A stretch of DNA of 64,000 bases, from the NCBI RefSeq assembly GCF_031453675.1, contig NZ_JAVIZX010000001.1:124001-188000 (forward strand). Direction: 5' to 3'. The position numbers and the translations under genes were made by a program. The stretch comes from Paracidovorax wautersii. GTDB taxonomy: Bacteria; Pseudomonadota; Gammaproteobacteria; Burkholderiales; Burkholderiaceae_C. The notes beneath the pieces are model-generated. The model was not told where the DNA came from and did not search any database. It saw nothing but the letters and a program-made list of their open reading frames with translations. Numbering within the stretch: position 1 is the stretch's first letter; the number at the start of each line of letters is the position of its first letter. Shown piece after piece: positions 8,716-18,787 of this stretch.

Positions 8716-10632
8716 TCACCCCTCGACGATCATGCGGGAGCGCATTTCCAGGTGCAGTGCATGGCAGAAGTGCGTGCAGTAGCACCAGTACACGCCGGGC
8801 TTGTCGGCGATGAAGGTCACCGAGGCGGTCTCCAGCGGGTTCACGATGAAGTTGACGTTGTGCTTCGGGATGGCGAAGCCGTGCGTCAGGTCTTCGATCT
8901 TGTCGAGGTTGGTCAGGATGATGGTGACCTCGTCGCCCTTCTTCACGCGGAAGTCGCGCAGGCTGAAGGCCGGCGCCTGCGAGGTGATCTTCACCGTAAC
9001 CTTCTTGCCGTTGCGCGTGACGCCGCTTTCCTTCGGGTCCTTGACCGCGTTGGGGAAGTCGTCCAGCGCATACACCTGCTTGGGCCGCAGCATGTCGCGC
9101 TTCATGATGATGAAGTCGTGCGGCTCGCCGCGCGCGGGGTGCTCGGACAGCAGCGCCATCTTCTCGCCCGAGATGTCGATCAGCTGTTCGTTCTCGGCGT
9201 GCAGCGGGCCCACCGGCAGGTAGCGGTCCTTGGAGAACTTGCAGCCCACCGACAGGTACTTGCCATCCGCGGCGATGGTCTCGGAGTGCGACGCGTTGAC
9301 GTGGCCTGGCTGGTACTGCACGTCGATGCGGTCCACCACGTACTTGGCGCTCTTGTCGCCGGCGTGGAACTTGATGGCCGCGTCCACGTTCCACTTGACC
9401 ACCTGGCTGTCGAGGAACAGCGTGGTGTAGGCGTTGCCGCGGCCGTCGAAGGCGGTGTGCAGCGGGCCCAGGCCCACTTCCACCTCGGCCACGATGGCGT
9501 CGTCGAGCTTCTCCTGCTTGCCGTCGAACCAGTCGAGCACCTTGGCCAGTTCGATCACCGTGCAGGTGGGCGAGAGCTTGCCCGCGCAGATGAAGTACTT
9601 CTGGTCGGGGCTGGCGTTCACGCCGTGCGGGTTCTTGGGCACGCTCACATAGGCGGTCAGCGCGGTCTTGGGGTCCTTGTTGGCATCTCGCGTGCCGTCC
9701 ACCACCGGCACCTTGGAGCTGCCGTAGGTCTTGAACTTGCCGGCCTTCACGGCCTCTTCGATGCGCGCCACGTTGAAGAACAGGCAGGCGTCGCGCTCGG
9801 CGGACATCATGTCCTCGTACGTCACGCCGCCTTCGGTGTTGTACTGGTTGGTGGCCGCCAGCTTGCCGTCGTACGAGGTGGCCGTCAGGTCGCAGTTGCC
9901 GTCGATCAGCACCTGCCAGCGCACTTCCATGCTCTCGGCGTCCACGCAGGTGAACATGCTGCGGTAGGCCTCGGGCTTGTCGATGTCCTTGCCGTCATTG
10001 GGCAGCGGAATATGGAACTCGGCGCCGCAGAACACGCGCGTGGTGTAGTTGATGGCCGGGTCGACCGGGTCGCGCTTGTCCGGGAAGATGCCGTGGAAGC
10101 CCTGCACGTTGGGCAGCTCGGTGATCTTGTCGCAGATGAAGTAGTCCAGGCGGATGCGGGCGATGCGCGAATTGATCTTGTCGTTGATCCAGATGTAGCG
10201 GCCGTCGTAGTTGCCGTCCTTGTACGAGGCATGGGTGTGGTGCGTGTCCGCCACCGTATAGCGCAGCTGGCCGTTGGGCTGCGTGCCCATGATCTTCTTG
10301 GACTCGTTGGTGATGCCCCAGCCCACCAGCGCATCCGGCACGAAACACGGAATGCGCAGCAGCTCGCGGCCGGAAGGCAGACCCAGCACGCGCAGATCGC
10401 CGGTGTGGCCGCCGCTCCAGAAGCCGTAGTACGTGTCCAGCTCACCCGGCTTGGGGTGCACGCTGTCACCCGCATGCGCACCGCTGGCCGCAGGCGCCGG
10501 TGCGGCGGCGGGCGCCGCGCCGGGCTTTTCGGTGCATCCCATCACGCCCGCGATCCCCGCCAGGGCGGCGGTGTTGATGAACGATCGACGGCCCAGACCG
10601 GCGGTCGGTTCGGTGTTGCTTGCTTGTTTCAT
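8716..10632 (-). CDS. nosZ: NosZ, nitrous oxide reductase
   Basis: A 638-residue periplasmic enzyme reducing N2O to N2. The Tat-type leader GRRSFINTAALAGIAG marks export in folded form, hence clade I. CuZ ligands begin with DTHHTHASY, with further His in the seven-bladed propeller (HGVNASPD, HTAFDGRG, HVNASHSET). The C-terminal cupredoxin CuA site is CYCTHFCHALHLEM, with C619, C623, H627 and M630 as likely ligands. It starts at ATG 10632, about 105 bases from an FNR-like box shared with the divergent cytochrome gene. It precedes nosR, unlike the nosRZDFYL order I know from Pseudomonas. Confidence 0.98.
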   Translation of the reverse strand: MKQASNTEPTAGLGRRSFINTAALAGIAGVMGCTEKPGAAPAAAPAPAASGAHAGDSVHPKPGELDTYYGFWSGGHTGDLRVLGLPSGRELLRIPCFVPDALVGWGITNESKKIMGTQPNGQLRYTVADTHHTHASYKDGNYDGRYIWINDKINSRIARIRLDYFICDKITELPNVQGFHGIFPDKRDPVDPAINYTTRVFCGAEFHIPLPNDGKDIDKPEAYRSMFTCVDAESMEVRWQVLIDGNCDLTATSYDGKLAATNQYNTEGGVTYEDMMSAERDACLFFNVARIEEAVKAGKFKTYGSSKVPVVDGTRDANKDPKTALTAYVSVPKNPHGVNASPDQKYFICAGKLSPTCTVIELAKVLDWFDGKQEKLDDAIVAEVEVGLGPLHTAFDGRGNAYTTLFLDSQVVKWNVDAAIKFHAGDKSAKYVVDRIDVQYQPGHVNASHSETIAADGKYLSVGCKFSKDRYLPVGPLHAENEQLIDISGEKMALLSEHPARGEPHDFIIMKRDMLRPKQVYALDDFPNAVKDPKESGVTRNGKKVTVKITSQAPAFSLRDFRVKKGDEVTIILTNLDKIEDLTHGFAIPKHNVNFIVNPLETASVTFIADKPGVYWCYCTHFCHALHLEMRSRMIVEG

Positions 10633-10737
10633 ATGCTTTGTTGCGTAGTGAGGTTGGCGGCCTGATGGACCGGCGCACCGCGTGGAACTGCAGCCCAGAC
10701 GGTGACCGAATGTTCACCGCGCAGGCCCGCGGCCACA

Positions 10738-10751
10738 TTGATTCATATCAA
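10738..10751. promoter_or_regulatory. FNR/DNR-type box between nosZ and the cytochrome gene
   Basis: TTGATTCATATCAA is a perfect TTGAT-N4-ATCAA dyad, the canonical FNR recognition form. If centred at -41.5 it could serve nosZ (start 10632) or the divergent cytochrome (start 10858), giving leaders of about 70 bases each. It differs from the TTGAAC-N2-GTTCAA palindromes before nirS and norC. Confidence 0.75.
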
Positions 10752-10857
10752 ATGTCTATTTAACAAAGCGGCACACACTTCGCTCCGAAGCTGCACGGTT
10801 TCCCCGCAGCCGCCGCAGCCCGCTGGCGGCCCGTCGCAGCGCAAGGAAAGACGCCCC

Positions 10858-11253
10858 ATGATGATGAAAACCGCCCTGTCCGTGGCCCTGTGCACCACCG
10901 TCCTGCTCGCCGCCTGCGGCAAGAACGACGCCCCGTCCGCCCCCGCCCCCGCGGCCACGCCCGTCGCCGCGGCCCCGGCAGCGCCCGCAGCCCCGGAGAA
11001 CACCCTGGGCAAGTCCATCTACGGCAAGACCTGCGCGATGTGCCACGCCGCCGGCGTGGCGGGCGCTCCGAAGCCGGGTGACAAGGCCGACTGGGGCCCA
11101 CGCGTCGCCCAGGGCAAGGAGACGCTGTACAAGCACGCACTCGAAGGCTTCACCGGCGCCAAGGGCATGATGCCGGCCCGTGGCGGCGGCACCTCGCTGA
11201 GCGACGACGAGGTCAAGGCGGCCGTGGACTTCATGGCAGACCAGTCGGTCTGA
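10858..11253 (+). CDS. lipoprotein c-type cytochrome (c5-like)
   Basis: A 131-residue protein. The leader ends in the lipobox LLAAC, so it is probably a periplasm-facing lipoprotein. An Ala/Pro-rich linker (about 22-48) precedes a single heme c domain with CAMCH, and MMPARGGG provides the likely axial Met, as in cytochrome c5. It starts at ATG 10858. It is divergent from nosZ under a shared FNR-like box and 9 bases before the ApbE/NosX gene, so it is a candidate electron donor to NosZ. That role is inferred from position only. Confidence 0.88.
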   Translation: MMMKTALSVALCTTVLLAACGKNDAPSAPAPAATPVAAAPAAPAAPENTLGKSIYGKTCAMCHAAGVAGAPKPGDKADWGPRVAQGKETLYKHALEGFTGAKGMMPARGGGTSLSDDEVKAAVDFMADQSV

Positions 11254-11262
11254 CGCTGGACG

Positions 11263-12366
11263 ATGGCGCCCTTGCACAGCCACCCGCCCCTGCCCGCGCG
11301 CCGCCCCGTCGCGGGCGTCACGCGCCGGCGCGTTCTGATGGCCGCCCCGCTGCTGGCCGTTGCGGCGCACGGCAGGGGCGCGCAGGCCAGCCCTGCCCTG
11401 GTGCGCAACAGCCTGGCGCTGATGGGCACCCGCGTGGACATCGTGGTCGAGCCTTCCAACGGACTGAGCACGCTGCACGCACAGCAGGCCATCGACGCAG
11501 CGCAGGCCACCATGCGCGGACAGGCTGCGCTGATGAGCCGCTACGACCCGGCCAGCGCCGTCTCCCGCATCAATGCCCTGGCCGGTCGCCGCGCGGTGCC
11601 TGTGCCGCCTGCGCTCATGGACGTGCTGCGTACCGCGCAGGCGCTGGCCGTCTTCACCGACGGGGCCTTCGACATCACCGTCGGCGCACTCAGCGCCTGG
11701 CATTTCGACGGCACGGCGCAGCGCCCGCCCCGCCCCGCCGTGGTCCGCGCCCAGCGGGCCCGAGTGCGTGCCGGGGCGCTGCAGCTCGATGCGCAGGCCG
11801 GCACCGCCTTTCTGCCGGAGCCCGGCATGGCGATCGACCTGGGAGGCGTGGCCAAACTGCCCATCCTCGCCGCGGGACTGGAGACGCTGCGCCGCCACGG
11901 CGTCCAGCACGCGCTGGTCAACGGCGGCGGCGACGTGCTGGTGGTCGGCTTGTCGCAAGGGCGGCCCTGGCGCATCGGCCTGCGTGACCCCTTGCAGCCC
12001 GAGCGGCTGCTCGGCACGGTCTCCCTGGCGCAGGGCGGCGTGGTCGCCTCCTCGGGCGATTACGAGCGGTACTTCTGGTACGAAGGCCGGCGCCTGCACC
12101 ACATCCTGGACCCGCACACGGGCTATCCCACCACCGGCCTGCACGGCGTGGCCCTGGTGGCCGCGGGGGTCGGCGAAGTCAACGGCCTGGGCGCTGCGGC
12201 CATGGTCAAGGGCGCGGCCGATGCACAGGCGATGCTGGCGCAGCGCCCCGGCATCCAGGCGCTCATGGTCGGTGCGGGCGGGCTCTGGTCCACACCCGGA
12301 CTGCAGGACGTGCGCGGGCACGGCGCGCACTTCACGCTGCAGGACGGCAGGCTGCGGGCTGCTTGA
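11263..12366 (+). CDS. nosX: ApbE/NosX-type FAD:protein FMN transferase
   Basis: A 367-residue ApbE-family protein with a Tat-type leader (TRRRVLMAAPLLAVAA). Family motifs are LMGTRVDIVVE, FDITVGALS, AIDLGGVAKL, ALVNGGGDV and HILDPHTGYP. These enzymes attach FMN to Thr in SGAT-x-T motifs of exported proteins; the obvious target here is NosR. In nos clusters such proteins are called NosX. It forms a likely two-gene unit with the preceding cytochrome. Confidence 0.9.
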   Translation: MAPLHSHPPLPARRPVAGVTRRRVLMAAPLLAVAAHGRGAQASPALVRNSLALMGTRVDIVVEPSNGLSTLHAQQAIDAAQATMRGQAALMSRYDPASAVSRINALAGRRAVPVPPALMDVLRTAQALAVFTDGAFDITVGALSAWHFDGTAQRPPRPAVVRAQRARVRAGALQLDAQAGTAFLPEPGMAIDLGGVAKLPILAAGLETLRRHGVQHALVNGGGDVLVVGLSQGRPWRIGLRDPLQPERLLGTVSLAQGGVVASSGDYERYFWYEGRRLHHILDPHTGYPTTGLHGVALVAAGVGEVNGLGAAAMVKGAADAQAMLAQRPGIQALMVGAGGLWSTPGLQDVRGHGAHFTLQDGRLRAA

Positions 12367-12488
12367 TCGGAACGCGCCATCAGGCGCACCGCTTGCGGCG
12401 GCAGCGCCGGCCCTCCCCCCCCCTTTTCCGGAGTGCCTCCCCGCTGCAGGCTCGGGCCGCTGTGCAGACCGCGCCCCCACCGCTTCGC

Positions 12489-13355
12489 TCAATGCCGGGG
12501 CTGGCGGTCGGGATGCAGTGGCCAGGGCATGCCCATCAACGGCGCCAGCACCGGTGCGGCAGGCTGCAGCTGGGCATGCAGCGACACCACCTCGCCCACC
12601 ACGATGAGCGCCGGCGTCTGCACGCCCTGGTCGCGCGCGCACTGCGGCAGCGATTGCAGCGTGCCGACGATGCAGCGCTGCGTGGGCAGCGTGGCGCGCT
12701 CCACGATCGCCGCGGGCGTGCTGGCCGGCAGGCCGTGTGCCACCAGTTGCTCGCAGATCTGCGCCAGCGCGGCCACGCCCATGTAGATCACCACCGTCTG
12801 GCGCGGCCGGGCCAGCAGCTCCCAGTCCAGGCCCGCCTCCTGGCCGTCGCGCAGATGGCCCGTGGCAAAGACGAGCGTGGCCGCGTGGTCACGGTGCGTG
12901 AGCGGAATGCCCGCGCTGGCGGCCGCCCCCTGCGCCGCGGTGATGCCCGGGATCACCTCGAAGTCGATGCCCGACGCCGCAAGCGCCTGGGCCTCCTCGC
13001 CGCCACGGCCGAAGATGTAGCCGTCACCGCCCTTCAGGCGCACCAGGCTGCGGCCGTTGCGGGCCAGGCGCAGCATCAGGTCGATGATGGCCTCCTGCGA
13101 CAGCGTGTGGCGCGCGGACTGTTTGCCCACGTAGACCAGGTCGGCGTCCTCGGCCACGTGGCGCAGCACATCCGGACTGACCAGGTGGTCGTACAGCACC
13201 AGGCGCGCGAAACGCAGCGCCTTGGCGGCCTTGAGCGTGAGCAGCTCCGGATCGCCCGGGCCGGCCCCCACGAGGGTGACGCGGCCCGGCTTGCGCGGCG
13301 CGCCCGAGGGGCCGCCCGGTCCGTGGAACCACCGCGCGTCTTCCATGAAGCTCAT
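12489..13355 (-). CDS. nirE: uroporphyrinogen-III C-methyltransferase (NirE/CobA)
   Basis: A 288-residue SAM-dependent methyltransferase making precorrin-2, the first committed step towards heme d1 (and siroheme). The motifs VTLVGAGPGDPELLTLKA, GDGYIFGRGGEE, PGITAAQGAAA, GIPLTHR and YMGV fit the family. It starts at ATG 13355 (MSFMEDARW). In Pseudomonas nirE lies inside the nir operon; here it is divergent from nirS, and the palindrome centred at 13427.5 would place a start site about 30 bases before this ATG. It lacks the dehydrogenase/ferrochelatase domain of CysG. A general cobA role cannot be excluded. Confidence 0.9.
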   Translation of the reverse strand: MSFMEDARWFHGPGGPSGAPRKPGRVTLVGAGPGDPELLTLKAAKALRFARLVLYDHLVSPDVLRHVAEDADLVYVGKQSARHTLSQEAIIDLMLRLARNGRSLVRLKGGDGYIFGRGGEEAQALAASGIDFEVIPGITAAQGAAASAGIPLTHRDHAATLVFATGHLRDGQEAGLDWELLARPRQTVVIYMGVAALAQICEQLVAHGLPASTPAAIVERATLPTQRCIVGTLQSLPQCARDQGVQTPALIVVGEVVSLHAQLQPAAPVLAPLMGMPWPLHPDRQPRH

Positions 13356-13416
13356 ACCGACTCCTCTTGCTGGCTGTGTGGGGATGGTGCCTATGTTCAA
13401 ACGCCGGCGGCCCACC

Positions 13417-15290
<1,874 letters not shown>

Positions 15291-15300
15291 CGCGGCCGGG

Positions 15301-15335
15301 CCGGGCAGCGGGCGCCCCAGGGGTCTGCTGCCCGG
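15301..15335 (+). other. GC-rich hairpin between nirS and nirM
   Basis: CCGGGCAGC at 15301-15309 pairs perfectly with GCTGCCCGG at 15327-15335, and the loop contains a further self-complementary GGGCGCCCC. It begins 10 bases after the nirS stop with no U-run. It is likely a 3' stabiliser or partial attenuator for the abundant nirS message, with nirM downstream. Confidence 0.55.
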
Positions 15336-15364
15336 AATCGATCCATCCCCACAGGAGAAGCTCC

Positions 15365-15679
15365 ATGATCTGCAAGACCCTCATGCTCGCCGCGGCCCTG
15401 GCCGTGGCCAGCGCACCGGCGCTCGCCGCCGGCCCCGAAGACGCCATGAACAAGGCCGGCTGCATGGCCTGCCATTCCAAGGACAAGAAACTCGTCGGCC
15501 CGTCGTTCAAGGACATCGCCGCCAAGTACAAGGGCCAGGACGTGACCGCCAAGCTCATGGAGAAGGTCCGCAAGGGCGGCTCCGGCAGCTTCGGCCCCAT
15601 CCCCATGGCCCCGAACGGCCCCGACAAGATCAGCGACGCCGACTTGAAGGCCGCGGTCGAATCCATCCTCAAGTCCTGA
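15365..15679 (+). CDS. nirM: NirM, cytochrome c551/c552 electron donor
   Basis: A 104-residue periplasmic cytochrome. The signal peptide ends at ASAPALAA. The heme site is GCMACHS, and the axial Met is in the GPIPMAPN segment, with VGPSFKDIAAKYKG between, as in the c551/c552 family. It carries electrons to NirS. A strong AGGAG lies 8 bases before ATG 15365. It is second in the nir operon. Confidence 0.93.
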   Translation: MICKTLMLAAALAVASAPALAAGPEDAMNKAGCMACHSKDKKLVGPSFKDIAAKYKGQDVTAKLMEKVRKGGSGSFGPIPMAPNGPDKISDADLKAAVESILKS

Positions 15680-15701
15680 GCGCGGACCGGAGCCCTGCCC
15701 C

Positions 15702-16076
15702 ATGCTGCGCCGCCTGCCGCTACCGATCTGCCTGGGGACCGTCCTGGCCTGGTCGGCTTGCGCTGCGCTGGCGGGGCCGGCCACCGGTCCGGTGCCCAGC
15801 CCGGCGCGCCAGGCGGAACTGGTGCGCATGGTGCGCCAGGACTGCGGCTCCTGCCACGGCATGCGGCTCACCGGCGGCCTGGGCCCGGCCCTGACAGGCG
15901 ACGCCCTCGCAGACAAGCCGCAGGCATCGCTGGCGGCCACCATCATCCACGGCCGGCCCGGCACGGCCATGCCGGGCTGGCGCGCCCTGCTGCTGGATGA
16001 AGCCGAAGCCGACTGGATCGCCGCGCAGCTGCTGTCCGGCTTTCCCGAAGAAATCCTCCGGAGACCCAACCCATGA
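15702..16076 (+). CDS. nirC: NirC, periplasmic c-type cytochrome
   Basis: A 124-residue protein with a signal peptide (to about ALAGPA) and one heme site, DCGSCHG, followed by TGGLGPALTG and GTAMPGW, which holds the probable axial Met. This matches NirC, which is encoded in nirS operons and is thought to donate electrons during heme d1 maturation or to nitrite reductase. Its stop overlaps the nirF start as ATGA. Confidence 0.9.
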   Translation: MLRRLPLPICLGTVLAWSACAALAGPATGPVPSPARQAELVRMVRQDCGSCHGMRLTGGLGPALTGDALADKPQASLAATIIHGRPGTAMPGWRALLLDEAEADWIAAQLLSGFPEEILRRPNP

Positions 16077-17293
16077 ACCCGACCCTCCCCCGGCGTGCCT
16101 GGCTGGCCCTGGCGGCCGCGGCCCCCGCGCTGGCCAGCGGCTGCGCTGCCGCACCAGGTTCCGCAGCGGCAGGCGATGCGCCCGCCATCCGGGGCACGGG
16201 CGACCTGGGCCTCGTCATCGAACGCGCCCGCGGCACGGTGGCCATCGTCGATACCAGCCGGCGCGAGGTCCTGGCCGAGGTGGCGGGCCTGGGCGACCTG
16301 TCGCACGCCAGCGCCGTGTTCTCGCGCGACGCACGGTATGCCTACGTCTTCGGCCGCGACGGCGGCCTCACCCAGGTCGACCTGCTGCGCCAGTGCATCA
16401 CCCAGCGCACCGTGCAGGCCGGCAACTCCATCGGCGGCGCCATCAGTGCCGACGGCACGCTGGTGGCCGTGCAGAACTATGCGCCCGGCGGCGTGAAGGT
16501 GTTCGACGCCCGAACGCTGCAATTGCTGGCCGATCTGCCGGCGGAACACGCCCCGGGCCAGCGCTCACGCGTGGTGGGCCTGGTCGATCTGCCGGGCCGC
16601 CGCTTCGCCTACAGCCTGTTCGACGGCAACGCCATCTGGCTGGCCGACTGCAGCGAGCCCACCTGCCCGCGCGTCACGCGCCTGGAGCACATCGGCCGCA
16701 GCCCGTACGACGCGCTGGTCACACCCGATGGCCGCCACTACATCGCCGGCCTGTTCGGCGAGGACGGCCTGGCCCTGGTCGACCTGTGGGCGCCGCAGCC
16801 CACGGCGCGGCGCATCCTGGCCGGCTACGGGCGTGGCGAGCAGCCGCTGCCCGTCTACAAGATGCCACACCTGCGCGGCTGGGCCGTCGCCGGCCGCCAT
16901 GCCTACCTGCCCGCCATCGGCCGGCACGAGGTGCTGGTGGTGGACACCGCCACCTGGCAGGAGGTCGGCCGCATCCCCGTGGCAGGGCAGCCGGTGTTCG
17001 TCATGGCCCGGCCCGACGGCCGCCAGGTCTGGGTGAACTTCGCCGTACCCGACTACGACCGCGTGCAGGTCATCGACACGCCCAGCCAGTCCGTCGTCGC
17101 CACGCTGCGGCCCGGCAAGGCCGTGATGCACATGGAATTCACCCCGCGCGGTGAGTCGCTCTGGCTCAGCTGCCGGGACGACCACCGCGTCTGCGTGTTC
17201 GACACGCAAAGCCTGCAGCAGCAGGCCACCCTCGCCCTCGACGCCCCCAGCGGCATCTTCTTCACCGCCCGCGCACACCGGATGGGACTGTGA
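16073..17293 (+). CDS. nirF: NirF, heme d1 biosynthesis protein
   Basis: A 406-residue d1-type propeller protein. The N-terminus has RRAWLALAAAAPALASGC, a lipobox-like export signal. The body has the NirF/NirS-like repeats LGLVIERARGTVAIVDT, DARYAYVFGRDGGLTQVD, SIGGAISADGTLVAVQNY and MHMEFTPRGESLWLSCRDD. NirF acts in the periplasm as the dehydrogenase of late heme d1 formation. It overlaps nirC by four bases and abuts nirDL. Confidence 0.95.
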   Translation: MNPTLPRRAWLALAAAAPALASGCAAAPGSAAAGDAPAIRGTGDLGLVIERARGTVAIVDTSRREVLAEVAGLGDLSHASAVFSRDARYAYVFGRDGGLTQVDLLRQCITQRTVQAGNSIGGAISADGTLVAVQNYAPGGVKVFDARTLQLLADLPAEHAPGQRSRVVGLVDLPGRRFAYSLFDGNAIWLADCSEPTCPRVTRLEHIGRSPYDALVTPDGRHYIAGLFGEDGLALVDLWAPQPTARRILAGYGRGEQPLPVYKMPHLRGWAVAGRHAYLPAIGRHEVLVVDTATWQEVGRIPVAGQPVFVMARPDGRQVWVNFAVPDYDRVQVIDTPSQSVVATLRPGKAVMHMEFTPRGESLWLSCRDDHRVCVFDTQSLQQQATLALDAPSGIFFTARAHRMGL

Positions 17294-17295
17294 CC

Positions 17296-18312
17296 ATGAA
17301 CCTCAACGATCCCCTGCAATTCACCCTGCTCAACCAGTGGCAGCGCGGCTTTCCGATCTGCCGTGAGCCCTTCGACATGCTGGCGCGCTCGCTGCGGGTC
17401 GGCACTTCCGAAGTCATCGGCGCCTACACCCGACTGCGCGATGGCGGCGCACTCAGCCGCATCGGCGGTGTCTTCGGCGCCGGCGCCGGGGGTGCCTCCC
17501 TGCTGGCCGCCATGGCCGTGCCCGCCGGGCGGCTGGGCGAGGTCGCGGCCCAGGTGTCGTCCCACCCCGGTGTCAACCACAACTACGAACGCGAGAACCG
17601 GCTCAACCTGTGGTTCGTGATGACCGGGCGCAGCGGCCACGAGGTCGAGCACGGCCTGTGCGACCTGGAAGAAGCCACAGGCTTGCCGGTCCTGCGCCTG
17701 CCCATGGAGCGGCCCTATGGCGTGGACCTGGCCTTCGACCTGCGCGGCCACGGCGCCGTGCACGGCAGCCGGCCCTGGGCCACCGCCGTCGCACCCGTGG
17801 ATGCGGGCGACGTGCCGCTGGCGGCCCTGCTGGAGCAAGGCGTGCCGCTGGTGCGCCGGCCCTTCGACCTGTGGGCCCGCGCGCTCTCGCGCCACGCGGA
17901 CGACGTGATCGACACGGTGCTGCGCTGGCTGGAGGCCGGCACCCTGCGCCGGTTCGGCGTGGTGGTGCGTCACCATGAGCTGGGCTACACCGCCAACGCG
18001 ATGACGGTCTTCGACGTGCCGGAGGACCGCGTGGACGCCTGCGGCCACGCGCTCGCCCGCGAGCCGGGCATCACCCTCGCCTACCGCCGGGCCCGCGCAC
18101 CGGGCTGGCCCTACAACCTCTACTGCATGGTGCATGGCAAGGACCACACGGCCGTGCGGCAGGTGCTGGCGGACGCCATCGACGGCTCGGGCCTGATGCG
18201 CCGCCCGCACGAGGTGCTGTTCTCGCTGCGCCGTTTCAAGCAGACGGGCGCCCAGCGCTTCAGTCTGGGCCTCACGGCCGACAGCTACGAGGAAGCCCAT
18301 GCTGCCGCCTGA
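17296..18312 (+). CDS. nirDL: NirDL fusion, siroheme decarboxylase subunits D and L
   Basis: About 338 residues made of two Lrp/AsnC-like units. The first (roughly 1-145) has the winged helix ending RLRDGGALSRIGGVFG and the segment HNYERENRLNLWFVMTG. The second (roughly 165-338) has TLRRFGVVVRHHELGYTANAM and WPYNLYCMVHG. In Pseudomonas nirD and nirL are separate genes, while fused forms are known elsewhere. Together with NirG and NirH the products decarboxylate siroheme to didecarboxysiroheme. ATG 17296 is taken as start because GGGA precedes it; a GTG at 17290 overlapping the nirF stop is possible. Confidence 0.93.
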   Translation: MNLNDPLQFTLLNQWQRGFPICREPFDMLARSLRVGTSEVIGAYTRLRDGGALSRIGGVFGAGAGGASLLAAMAVPAGRLGEVAAQVSSHPGVNHNYERENRLNLWFVMTGRSGHEVEHGLCDLEEATGLPVLRLPMERPYGVDLAFDLRGHGAVHGSRPWATAVAPVDAGDVPLAALLEQGVPLVRRPFDLWARALSRHADDVIDTVLRWLEAGTLRRFGVVVRHHELGYTANAMTVFDVPEDRVDACGHALAREPGITLAYRRARAPGWPYNLYCMVHGKDHTAVRQVLADAIDGSGLMRRPHEVLFSLRRFKQTGAQRFSLGLTADSYEEAHAAA

Positions 18313-18787
18313 CGATGCCCTGCTGGTGGATCACCTGCACGCCGGCTTTCCGCTGGTGGAGCAGCCCTTCGCCGCGGTGGCCAAGGCGCTGGGGTGGAGC
18401 GAGGCGCGCGTCATCACGCGGCTGCAGGCACTGCTGTCGCAGGGCGTGCTGACGCGCTTCGGTCCGCTGTTCCAGATCGAGCGCGCGGGCGGACAGTTCG
18501 TGCTGGCCGCCCTCGCCGCGCCGGAGGACCGCTTCGACGCCGTCGCGGCCCAGGTCAACGCCTTTGCCGAGGTGGCGCACAACTACCGGCGCGAGCATGC
18601 GCTGAACATGTGGTTCGTCGTCGCCGCCGAATCACCCGCGCTCGCGCAGCAGGCGCTGGACCGCATCGAGGCGGCCACGGGCCTGCCGGTGCTGGCCTTT
18701 CCCAAGGAGCAGGAGTACTTCGTCGAACTGCGCCTGCCACCGCTCCCTCATCAGCAGGAGGCCCTCCATGCCGCTCAGCCCCTTTGA
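18299..18787 (+). CDS. nirG: NirG, siroheme decarboxylase subunit
   Basis: A 162-residue Lrp/AsnC-like protein starting at ATG 18299, inside the last 14 bases of nirDL. It has a winged helix (WSEARVITRLQALLSQGVLTRFGPLF) and an AsnC-type ligand domain with VAHNYRREHALNMWFVVA and ATGLPVLAFPKEQEYFV. The HNYRR segment holds residues matching those important in siroheme decarboxylases. It works with NirDL and NirH. The assignment as G (not L) rests on operon order and its resemblance to the D-type half. Confidence 0.88.
   Translation: MLPPDDALLVDHLHAGFPLVEQPFAAVAKALGWSEARVITRLQALLSQGVLTRFGPLFQIERAGGQFVLAALAAPEDRFDAVAAQVNAFAEVAHNYRREHALNMWFVVAAESPALAQQALDRIEAATGLPVLAFPKEQEYFVELRLPPLPHQQEALHAAQPL

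Noticed and set aside
6097-10665. A very long open frame of about 1,520 codons on the plus strand opposite nosR and nosZ
   Set aside because: It is the mirror of strongly coding GC-rich genes; its His/Arg/Gly-rich translation has no family segments and both opposite genes are certain.
10700-10720. GGTGA...TTCACC inverted repeat near the nosZ start as a second operator
   Set aside because: Arms are short and match no regulator motif I can name; the FNR-like box nearby explains regulation better.
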